Assembly (NCBI GenBank): GCA_000611775.1
Contig: KK106981.1
Location: 1,669,507-1,733,506, forward strand
Length of the DNA: 64,000 nucleotides
From: Umbilicaria muhlenbergii
Taxonomy: Eukaryota > Ascomycota > Lecanoromycetes > Umbilicariales > Umbilicariaceae
Direction: 5' to 3'
Below the pieces are notes generated by a model. It did not search any database and was not told the DNA's origin. It saw only the letters and a list, made by a program, of their open reading frames with translations. A program made the position numbers and the translations under genes. Position 1 is the first letter of the stretch; every line of letters begins with the position of its first letter. Of this stretch, positions 56,185 to 64,000 are shown piece by piece.

Positions 56185-57822
56185 CTAAAGCGCCCCCCCC
56201 AACACCTTAACAACCCACATCGCAACCCTAACCCTCCACCCCACCCTCCTCTCCCCCCTCTCAAACTCTTCCAACCCCACTTCCCCCGACCACTTAAGCA
56301 ACCACTCCTCCTCCTGCGCCAACCTCCGCATCAACCCCTCATCCGCCGTCACGACCAGCGCATTCGTTTCCAGATCCAGCGAATAGCTGCGTTGGGTATA
56401 GTTCGAGGAGCCGATGAGCGTGATGCTGGGGCCGGGATTGGTGGCGTCAGAGGTGCTGTTGGCGGTGGTGCTGTTGCTGGGGTGTGTGGGGGGAAGGAAG
56501 GTGAGCCAGAGGCCCTTGGCGTGGTAGGTCCAGCCGGAGGGAGAGCCGACGGTGCCGCGGCGGTATTCGCGCAGTTGGACTGCGGAGGCGAGGTTGGCGG
56601 CGTGGGCGGCGAGGAGGAAGCGGTGCGAGAGGTGGGTGTAGGCGGCGGGGAGCATGCCGGATATGCCGGGGGAGTTGTAGAAGCCGTTGGCTTGGGGGGA
56701 GGCGGTGAGGACGATGTTGGGGGGGGAGGGGGTGGATGGTGGGGAGGCGCAGCGGAGGAGGAGCGAGGTTATGGTTGGGTGCGGGTTGAAGTAGCCGGCT
56801 GTGAAGAGGTAGCGGATTGGTGGGTGGGCGGGGGAGGAGACGTGGGTTAGGAGGGTTGTTAGGGCTGCGAGCTCGGTGGATGGGGTGGGGGAGGAGATGA
56901 GAGGGGTGAATGAGGCGACGGGGTAGACGAGGGTGGATGTTGGTGAGGGCGGTGGTAGCGCTGAGGGAGAAGGGAGTGGCCTGATTAGAGGATCGAGGAG
57001 GGCGGTGGTGGCTTTTATGTACGCGCGAGATTGTGCCAGGGGGGATGGAGCTGCGTTCGAGGAAGGCCAGTCTAGCGTGTAAGAGTCGGGAGGTTCACCC
57101 GGAGTGAGACGAAAACTGATGCTGCAGACGGCATGGTGAATGCGAGCGTAGTAGTCGGTAATGCATTTGGAGGAGAAGACGTGGTAGCGGTCCTGACGAT
57201 TTGTGAAATAGTCATTCGATAGATTTGCCCCGGAGAGAATGATCTCGTCGTCCACGCCGTACAGCTTCATGTGCTGCAAGCCCCAGCCCTCATTGATGCG
57301 CCTCGGTATCAGCCTCTTCCGTAGTCCCGTAAGATTCGGGGTATGAAACATTCGAACCTCCACTCTTTCAGGGAACTCGGCCACGAGGGGAGACAGGAGC
57401 GAAGCGCATGATGCATCCGGAGTTTCTCTCGTTCCACGCAATGCGTCCGTCAAAAAGGACACCTTGAGCTCTTTATTGCTCTGGAGTGCTCCTCGAATGG
57501 TCGCAATCAGTTCATGCTCTGTTCTCCCGATATAGAGCGTCGACAGATATACCCTTCTCTTCGCGTTCCGTATTTTATCTTTCAAAGTCTCATAAAATTC
57601 AATAGGTCCTTCGAGGACTTGTATCTGCTCAGCCTTGATCTCGAACCTTGGTGCTATGCGATCTAGCTCGGTAGTCACACTGCCAAGTATTGATGCAGTT
57701 GTAGCATGTTGTTGTGATGCTCCGGGAACAGACGTGGAGTACCGTCGTGGTCGAGGGCGCCATGGTAGGGGACGCTTGGTGTAGGCTCGAAGTGGGCATG
57801 CTGTAATGCGCCGAACGAGCAT
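56185..57822 (-). CDS. PGS1: PGS1, CDP-diacylglycerol--glycerol-3-phosphate 3-phosphatidyltransferase
   Basis: Mitochondrial phosphatidylglycerophosphate synthase, the committed step to cardiolipin. Single exon of 545 residues. An Arg-rich N-terminus (MLVRRITACPLRAYTKRPLPWRPRPRRYST) serves as targeting peptide. Phospholipase-D-type HKD motif 1 is HMKLYGVDDEIILSGANLS (about 183-201). Motif 2 starts YHAKGLWLTFL and continues ITLIGSSNYTQRSYSLDLETNALVVT (about 438-500), with the weaker second motif usual in this family. Also seen: VYLSTLYIGRTEHELI and VEVRMFHTP. It diverges from NDUFA12 across 250 bp. The coding strand is C-rich over roughly 57010-56390 and G-rich after about 56350. Confidence 0.95.
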   Translation of the reverse strand: MLVRRITACPLRAYTKRPLPWRPRPRRYSTSVPGASQQHATTASILGSVTTELDRIAPRFEIKAEQIQVLEGPIEFYETLKDKIRNAKRRVYLSTLYIGRTEHELIATIRGALQSNKELKVSFLTDALRGTRETPDASCASLLSPLVAEFPERVEVRMFHTPNLTGLRKRLIPRRINEGWGLQHMKLYGVDDEIILSGANLSNDYFTNRQDRYHVFSSKCITDYYARIHHAVCSISFRLTPGEPPDSYTLDWPSSNAAPSPLAQSRAYIKATTALLDPLIRPLPSPSALPPPSPTSTLVYPVASFTPLISSPTPSTELAALTTLLTHVSSPAHPPIRYLFTAGYFNPHPTITSLLLRCASPPSTPSPPNIVLTASPQANGFYNSPGISGMLPAAYTHLSHRFLLAAHAANLASAVQLREYRRGTVGSPSGWTYHAKGLWLTFLPPTHPSNSTTANSTSDATNPGPSITLIGSSNYTQRSYSLDLETNALVVTADEGLMRRLAQEEEWLLKWSGEVGLEEFERGERRVGWRVRVAMWVVKVLGGAL

Positions 57823-58072
57823 CGTAAGCCAATTCTGGCCAGTAGTTCACCTCGAATACCAATCTAAGGTGGTGTGATTGCCATTGTGTAACTGGCTATT
57901 CCTGCGCCCCGTTCCAAAAGAACCTGCAATTGAGGTGAACGCTTCAGAGCATTCCTGGACTTTTGAAGCTCGAAGCTTGAAGTTCGGCCAATTGGATGGC
58001 GCTAGTGCGCCAGCGACATCGTCACTTCTAGACTTCAGACCACCCCACCCATTGCTTTACCACACAATCATC
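57823..58072. promoter_or_regulatory. Shared divergent promoter of PGS1 and NDUFA12
   Basis: 250 bp separate the start codons of two nuclear genes for mitochondrial inner-membrane functions. Co-regulation is possible but is inference. No factor site was named. Confidence 0.5.
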
Positions 58073-58660
58073 ATGTCGACGCTACTGAGAACATGGCGGA
58101 ATCTCCGCAAGATAGGGATCAAGGACTACCTTCACCAGATGCAGGTATGCATCCAGAACCCAGGCCGGGAGCAGTAACAACCACAAGACATTAACAGGGC
58201 ACCATTGTAGTACATCGGAGACACAAAAGCAGGCACCTACATAGCCTCAGACCGATTCGGAAACAAATACTACGAGAACCTAGAGGATGAACTTCCTCGT
58301 AAGGCCTCCGCACTCACAATCGCCACGATACGTACGGGTCACTGACTATTCCCGCAGTAAGGACTCGATGGGTCGATTACAAAGATAAAGAATACGACCC
58401 GTATGCCGCCCGCGCTCTACTCTATACTTTGACACTTACGCATGTTCAGGTCACAAATCGAGCCCGGCTGGCACGCCTGGATGTCCTACATGGTCGACAA
58501 ACCACCAACGCAAGATCCACTATTGAAGGTTGGGCAGCGAGTGTGGGAGCTGCCTGGGCCAAGACCAAACCTTACCGCCAGCCGCGCTGCGTACAAACCA
58601 TACTGTACCGTCAAGCCGAAGTACGATGCTTGGGTTCCGGAGGCAAAGGCGAGGAATTAG
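58073..58660 (+). CDS. NDUFA12: NDUFA12 (B17.2) subunit of mitochondrial complex I
   Basis: Accessory subunit of NADH:ubiquinone oxidoreductase. Four exons (58073-58144, 58211-58298, 58358-58400, 58450-58660) join in phase to 137 residues. Family motifs: WRNLRKIGIKDYLHQMQYIGDTKAGTYIASDRFGNKYYENL, TRWVDYKDKEYDPSQIEPGWHAWMSYMVDKPPTQDP (the conserved W-V-x-Y, P-x-W-H-x-W pattern) and a C-terminal YKPYCTVKPKYDAW. All introns are 49-66 nt. It converges on the GH53-like gene. Confidence 0.95.
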
Positions 58661-59370
58661 CGGATGGGTTGTCAAGAGAAATGCGGTTTGGGGGGGACTG
58701 TTGTATATACCTGTTCACGTGGAAGGCGTTGGGAATGACTAGTTGAGGAGAATGCACCCTTTAGGGAAATTCTTGCGCTTGGCTGTGAACTCGGCAAGTG
58801 CACACTGCACAGGGCCGTGGTGTTGACCGAGAAAGGATTCATATTTTCCGACTTGCCAATTGTACTATGCATTTCCGGAACCTGAAGGTAACAATGTCTT
58901 ACGGACCAGTGCTTTAGATATGATCGGACCCAGGGGTGGTCTTTGGCGATTTTTGCATTACATTGTCAAACCTGCCCTAGCCCTAAAAATAAGTCCATAT
59001 TCATTGTTTACATTTGGCTACGACGTTCGACGAAGTTTCTGGCAGAACCCCAATCTGGTAATGCAAAAGCTCTGTTTCATGTCGTTCATAACGTAGCATT
59101 CGACATGTTTACAGATATCCACGTGCTTTTGTCACTGAGTCCCGCTGATGAGTTCGATAGCCTACAAACGTAGTGAACAAGAAAATTTGAACGTACAGTA
59201 AAGGCTGCGTTTCAAACGCAACTGTAATGTATACAAAGGTGATAGGTGTCTTGAATAGAAGTAAAGAGTGCGAGAAAGGAAAAAGCCAAATCCGACCGCC
59301 ACAAACGGATGATTTGGATTGCAATAGTGATCCACCAGAATGCTTATCAGCGCAGGCCCATCACAAGCAA
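58661..59370. other. Convergent 3' region between NDUFA12 and GH53-like gene
   Basis: 710 bases between facing stop codons. Short frames on both strands lack family features. No gene is seen. Confidence 0.5.
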
Positions 59371-61028
59371 TCAAAAGCGTTGTTTCCAGGGCGAGACGGC
59401 AGCCTTTCCCCAGGGTTTTAACGTGTCAGTTGGCGCCACATTGGTCCCTCCATTGGCACTGAGGAATTTATGGCAGAGGGTCGCTTCCCCTCTCTCCCAA
59501 TTTGAGTAACAATACCAGGGCTCGTACCTAGAAAAGAGGAGAAAGGGTTAGCTTGAGCCCAATGGGTTTGAAAAGGGTTTGTGATACTCGGTGAGCTTAC
59601 CACTGCATCCCTAAGAAGCTGTCATAACGTTTCACGGCATTCCACATTAATCTGGTATGTGCCTGCTGCTGGGGGATCTGGGCATATGTAAAGGACGTTC
59701 CATATTCCACACCCAGCGACTGTAGCTTGTATTGCCCAGTGAAAGGCCCTGTATCAAGCTTCCCATACGCCTCGGCGAAGCCTTGAAGTAAATTCAGTGT
59801 TTTGTTCAGCCGACCCAAAGTTTCCTCTTGTGAGACGGTGGAGTTGATGTGTTTTGGAGTCATGGGATCTGGATAAGCGGAAAAGCCCATTATCGTGAGT
59901 AACTGGGAAACATTTGATGAGAGTAGCGACGAAGGAATAATGGAAGAGAAGTCGCAGATTGTGCCGTTGGGGGTGGTCAGCTCGGTTTGGCTTCGAGCAG
60001 AGGGACCATGAACACATCCTTCCTTCCAGTCTACGTATTGCCCATGTGAATGGAGACCATAGCGGACGGTGGATGTGGACATGCCGGCTGTTGTAATGGC
60101 TTCATTGCACGCTTGAACTTGAGCCTTGTAAAAACCAGCCAGTTGGGGAAAGGACGCCATGTTTCCAGTTGGTTTTTCTCCGCAAAGGTCCTGGTCACTC
60201 TTCGTTCGAGCATGTCCAGTAGTCTCTTCAACGAATAAATAGCCGCCAGTACCTTCGTTCTCGAGGAGAATGATGTCGGTTAGAAGATTTGCATCAAGAA
60301 AAGGTTGGAGCTGGCGCTTGGTTTCGTCATATACAGCATTCGCCATTTGCTCATAATTGTACGATTCCCATGCTGCAGGTATTGTGACACCCATGTTGAT
60401 CGTCAGCTGAAATCTCATTCCCTTCGCCACTGCCCGTTGTGCGGTCTTGACCTTGATGTCGATACAGCCCCAATCAAGTAGAAATGAGAGTTCTTTTCCT
60501 AGGACATCGCCAGAATTGTTGAATGTTGTAGGTCCAAGGCACTGGCCGTTCGCAGTCTCGACACGGAATGCATTGACTCCAGCATCTGCTAGAGTCAAGA
60601 TGGGATCCTTTACGGTTGTACCATCAAAGTCATAGAATGTACGTCCTGGGATTGCTTCCATTCGAAGGAGGGCATCAATGGTGGCTCCAGCCAAGAACGC
60701 TTGGGATTGAATGGCATTGCTAGCAGCCGTGCTTGTTGCGTTCATCGTCGTAGTGACGTTTGTTGAGGTTGGTGAAGCTGAAGTCACACCGTTGCTCGGA
60801 CTTGCAGAACTCGACAATGTCCCAGCACCTGCATCCTGCTGTGAGTAATCTGCTTCACAACTTAAATCTAGATTGAGATTAGCTGTTATTCGTTGGCAGG
60901 GGTCGTTTGAGATTTCGCAACGGTCACTAGTCACCTCCGGGGTCACTCGTGCGAGTAGAGGCTGATTGAATACAGCATAGCGACAGGAACAAAAGCACAG
61001 AAAGGGTTTGGCTTAAGCAAAACCTCAT
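59371..61028 (-). CDS. Secreted GH53-like glycoside hydrolase
   Basis: Probable secreted polysaccharide-degrading enzyme; GH53 members are endo-beta-1,4-galactanases. Three exons (61028-60935, 60867-59601, 59527-59371) give 505 residues. Signal peptide is about 1-24 (LSQTLSVLLFLSLCCIQSAS). A Ser/Thr-rich linker (about 45-80) precedes the barrel: GATIDALLRMEA, TFYDFDGTTVKDPILTLADAGVNAFRVE, DIKVKTAQRAVAKGMRFQLTIN. Candidate catalytic acids are Glu in LLENEGTGGY (acid/base) and Glu in LGVEYGTSF (nucleophile). The match to GH53 is in layout and motif order, not close identity, so it may be a divergent subgroup. The C-terminus (WYEPWYCYSNWERGEATLC) is Trp-rich. Joining exon 1 to exon 2 needs the intron 60934-60868 (GTGACT...TCTAG). 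Confidence 0.75.
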
Positions 61029-61606
61029 GGTGTATACACGTCTGACAGGAAATATAAAAGGAGGGACTGACGACACGCTGGGGTTTCTGAATAGAAGTGA
61101 AATGACTCGACTTATAGTCATAAAGCAATTACAGGCATGGGACAACCCCTATGAATGAAATTGAGATGCCGCTCCATTTGACCACTAGCAGAGACATTCC
61201 CAGGGACAGTGCCTGCCATCATTCGCCTGTAGCATTTGGCAGAACGGCAGGTGTGAGAAATTGCAGGATACCTTCCTTCGGCCGGGGAGGTGCCGCGTAG
61301 ACAAGATCCATCGGGCGTTTCAATCGCACGGCCCATGCCATAGCAGCATTTTCTTCGAGGTTCCCTGCGATGTTTTCGATATGGTTAAACTGGTGCGTAC
61401 ACTGGCAGCACTTCGCTTGCGAACTTCAGCCCTACATCGCCGCCTACGGCATGGGTAGCCGAGATCGAGAAACCTAATTTGTCGACACGCGCGCGATTAG
61501 GCGCGTACTTGCTCGACATTATATCGAATTCGTCCAAACACATCACAATGCGGCTCAAAACGCAAGACGGGATTGAATTCGGGCGCCGCCGAGGAATTGG
61601 AAGGGA
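61029..61606. promoter_or_regulatory. Divergent promoter region of GH53-like gene and ORC2
   Basis: 578 bp between two start codons. No gene and no nameable site. Confidence 0.45.
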
Positions 61607-63337
61607 ATGACAACGAAGCGGAAACGAAATGATGGCGGGTTTGAAGGAGATGCGACCACATCCACGCCGAAGAAGGCTAGAACTGCGCAGAGTAAAGGGC
61701 GGTCCGTCGTCGATGAGCATGTCGAACCCCCGAAAGTCGAGACGCCAACCAAGCGTCCCCGTGGGCGACCACCTGGCAGCACCAACAAGCCAAAGTCCAC
61801 CCCTAACGGCATTGAGAAAGACAATGGGCAAGGTGCCCTAACCTCGAAGACGATTGGCAAGAAATTGTTCGCTACACCTACTAAAGCCCTTGCTGAAGGC
61901 CGTACAAACGGAACGCCCTCACTCACCAGGAACGCAGACCGTTCGGCGCGACGAAAAAGCGCAAGAACAATCATTGAACGGACGATTACGGGGGATCTTA
62001 GTGATGACAATGACATCGACGAGGACGATACCCTAGCCAGACAGATCTTGGATGCAGACGAGCCAGAGGAAGAGGAGGAACAACCTGGGCTTGAAGAGGA
62101 ACCAGACGGAGGACCTGGCGATCCCACCTCGCCGTCCAAACGCGGCCGTGGTCGACCTAAAGGCGCTCGACGAAAGCGGTCCCCAACGCCCCCACAAAAC
62201 CTCCCACCGCATGAACGCTACTTTTTCCAGAACCGCCCTGGTGGTATCAAGACTTCCAGCAACACCCTCTCCAATGTATCTCTACTCTCCCATGAAGAGT
62301 ATCGCTCTCAAATTGCTGCATACACAGACCCTCACGCCTCCGAACTTTCTTTCCTCCAAGACCTCCACTCCCGCTCTTTCCCCCAATGGCACTTCGAACT
62401 CAGCCAGTCCTTCAACATCTGCCTCTATGGATGGGGCTCTAAACGACGTCTCGTGACCTCCTTCGCTAGCTACTTATACAATCAATACCCTGCCACCTCC
62501 CCCCCGAAAATCCTTGTTGTAAACGGCTATACTTCGACTCTGACACCCCGTACCATCCTCACCACAGTCGCCAGCGCCTTCTCCGACACTCTGGCCACAA
62601 AAGTTCCTTCTGCGCCTACCGAGATTGTCGATGCAATCCTTACTTATGTCCGCAACAACCCTCCACCGGAATCACTCTACATTCTCCTAAACTCTCTCGA
62701 CGCGGCTCCCCTTCGGCGCTCCCAATCCGTTCTAGCACGCCTCGCCTCCTCGCCCCACATCTATCTCCTCGCGACCTGCGACACTCCTAATTTCCCGCTG
62801 CTCTGGGACAGCGGGCAGCGTGAGTTGTTCAACTGGGTATTCCACGACACGACTACGTTCCAGACATTTGACGGGGCGGAAATCATGAGTGTGGTAGATG
62901 ACGTGAATGAACTGTTGGGACGAACAGGGCGGACGGTGAAAGGGAAGGAAGGGGTGGGCTTCGTGTTAAGAAGTTTGCCAGAGAACGCAAGGAATCTATA
63001 CAGAGTACTTGTTGCGGAGGTATTAGCGGGGCTAGACGAAGGAGTTGGTGAAAGAGAAGAAGACGCAGGGGTCAGCGATGAAGAAGACGAGAGCAGTGAG
63101 CACAGTACGCGGAGAATGGCGCCAAGCGAGGGTGGGGCAGTGGAGTATAGAGTCCTCTACCAGAAAGCGGTAGAAGAGTTCATCTGCAGCAGCGAGATGG
63201 CGTTCCGGACCTTGTTGAAGGAGTTTCACGACCATCAGATGATTGTGTCGAGGAAGGATGGCATCGGCACCGAGATGCTGGGAGTGCCGTTTCGAAGAGA
63301 AGAGTTGGAGGCTATTTTGGAGGATCTGATGGGCTAG
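61607..63337 (+). CDS. ORC2: ORC2, origin recognition complex subunit 2
   Basis: Subunit of the ORC that marks replication origins and loads MCM. Single exon of 576 residues, matching the usual length. The basic N-terminus holds two AT-hook cores: KRPRGRPPGS (about 49-58) and KRGRGRPKGARRK (about 177-189). The ORC2 core starts at about 205 with HERYFFQNRPGGIKTSSNTLSNVSLLSHEEY, then FNICLYGWGSKRRLVTSFA (degenerate Walker-A-like loop), ILLNSLDAAPLRR, HIYLLATCD, and the C-terminal winged helix ending FRTLLKEFHDHQMIVSRKDGIGTEMLGVPF. The coding strand is C-rich at about 62280-62800 and G-rich from about 62815 to the end. AT-hooks suggest direct AT-tract binding (inference). Confidence 0.95.
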   Translation: MTTKRKRNDGGFEGDATTSTPKKARTAQSKGRSVVDEHVEPPKVETPTKRPRGRPPGSTNKPKSTPNGIEKDNGQGALTSKTIGKKLFATPTKALAEGRTNGTPSLTRNADRSARRKSARTIIERTITGDLSDDNDIDEDDTLARQILDADEPEEEEEQPGLEEEPDGGPGDPTSPSKRGRGRPKGARRKRSPTPPQNLPPHERYFFQNRPGGIKTSSNTLSNVSLLSHEEYRSQIAAYTDPHASELSFLQDLHSRSFPQWHFELSQSFNICLYGWGSKRRLVTSFASYLYNQYPATSPPKILVVNGYTSTLTPRTILTTVASAFSDTLATKVPSAPTEIVDAILTYVRNNPPPESLYILLNSLDAAPLRRSQSVLARLASSPHIYLLATCDTPNFPLLWDSGQRELFNWVFHDTTTFQTFDGAEIMSVVDDVNELLGRTGRTVKGKEGVGFVLRSLPENARNLYRVLVAEVLAGLDEGVGEREEDAGVSDEEDESSEHSTRRMAPSEGGAVEYRVLYQKAVEEFICSSEMAFRTLLKEFHDHQMIVSRKDGIGTEMLGVPFRREELEAILEDLMG

Positions 63338-63610
63338 AGCGTGTTCGTATGATCAATGATATCATTTGATTGAGTGAAGAGCGCGGGTGAATGCTGTGAT
63401 CCATCCAGTCTGTTGCTTAAATGAGGGAAATCGACGAACTTGATTTCTTCCCGTCTACAACCTCTCACAACAAAAGCCTGGCCCAGGTGTTACGTGCATG
63501 TATCGAAAAGCCTACTTTAATGATCGATTCATGATTTCTCAATTCCGACGCTCCTTGGAAGCTACGCGCCAATTCGTAGTCGTCGGGTATGGAATACTCA
63601 GTACTAGACA

Positions 63611-63943
63611 ATGGCCTCACCCAGCAAAACCAAGAGCCTCATTCATGCAGAGCGGTTATCCGATGGATCAATGTTCAACTATTATGAAACTCTAGTGGAG
63701 GATAGGAGATGGAAAAGCCTGAATTTGTGGGCAAGGCATGCTGCCACGAAGGTGAGAATTCTCCGCGAATGCTCATCCGCGGATACTCCAGGGAACAGCC
63801 TTCTCACATTGTGACAGATCACTGAAACAGAGGCACATGAAGAACAAGAAAAACGGAAGGGAAAACCGCTGTGGTCTGACTGCACCACTCCGTCCTCCAC
63901 AACCTTCACACATCTCTCGACCAATTCGACTACTGCCCACTGA
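63611..63943 (+). CDS. Possible small gene at right edge (low confidence)
   Basis: An ATG frame (MASPSKTKSLIHAERLSDGSMFNYYETLVEDRRWKSLNLWARHAATK) ends at a GTGAGA donor (63752). Two acceptors are available: after 63830, giving a frame still open at the window end, or after 63832, giving an 83-residue protein with stop at 63941-63943. I do not recognise the sequence. The first exon looks protein-like, but no family supports it. Confidence 0.25.
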
Positions 63944-64000
63944 GCAGCTTATCTGCCATCCCGAGCGCAGCGGTATTCGAAGGTGTTCGAATCCATCCTC

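Noticed and set aside
63975-64000. TTCGAATCC tRNA-like motif at the right edge
   Set aside because: Flanks do not pair as a T-stem, and the window ends, so nothing can be tested.

Overview
The window is nuclear DNA of a filamentous ascomycete (Pezizomycotina; a Dothideomycetes-like fungus is my guess, not proven). Genes carry many short introns of about 50-100 nt with GTRWGT donors, CTRAY branch sites and YAG acceptors. The gene set is typical of such fungi: STE12 with C-terminal C2H2 fingers, a DUF1996-WSC secreted protein, INO80, an STH1-type remodeler, ELP3, ORC2 and NHX1. I recognise no transposon, virus-like element or CRISPR array. Exon boundaries were placed by reading splice signals and keeping codon phase; all are predictions.

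Layout. 0-7.3 kb: the 3' part of an MRP/YOR1-type ABC transporter (cut by the left edge) converging on STE12. 7.3-10.8 kb: a long gene-free leader/promoter region of STE12 with three microsatellites. 10.8-12.7 kb: FAF1 and HIS6, divergent from a 168-bp promoter. 12.7-14.4 kb: an RNA-gene region with a tRNA-Ser(GCT) gene that appears to carry three introns, plus a second, partial tRNA-Ser(GCT) on the other strand. 14.4-20.5 kb: V-ATPase subunit f (small, four exons), ELP3, LSC1 (eight exons) and the AP-2 mu subunit. 21.4-27.5 kb: two poorly known genes and a DUF1996/triple-WSC secreted protein. 28.5-31.5 kb: an FHA-domain CHK2/MEK1-type kinase. 32.1 kb: ribosomal protein eL41 (25 residues, two exons). 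33.5-33.9 kb: an 81-bp inverted repeat. 34.6-45.3 kb: two SNF2-family remodelers, STH1 and INO80, tail to tail. 46.7-63.3 kb: NHX1, a SUT-like sugar transporter, an SLP1-type SUN protein, PGS1, NDUFA12, a GH53-like secreted hydrolase and ORC2. A weak candidate gene lies at the right edge.

The neighbours are mostly unrelated housekeeping genes, with no biosynthetic or catabolic cluster. Divergent pairs with short shared promoters are common (FAF1/HIS6, ELP3/LSC1, PGS1/NDUFA12, GH53/ORC2).

The two most unusual observations are these. (1) The tRNA-Ser(GCT) gene at 13592-13811 only folds into a perfect 81-nt cloverleaf if three insertions are removed. One is an ordinary 37/38 tRNA intron. The other two have spliceosomal-type ends (GCAAGT...TAG and GTGAGT...AG, each with a CTAAT branch-like motif) and lie in the D-arm and at the variable-arm/T-arm junction. 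(2) In at least nine genes the coding strand turns C-rich in the 3' part and then switches sharply to G-rich close to the stop codon.
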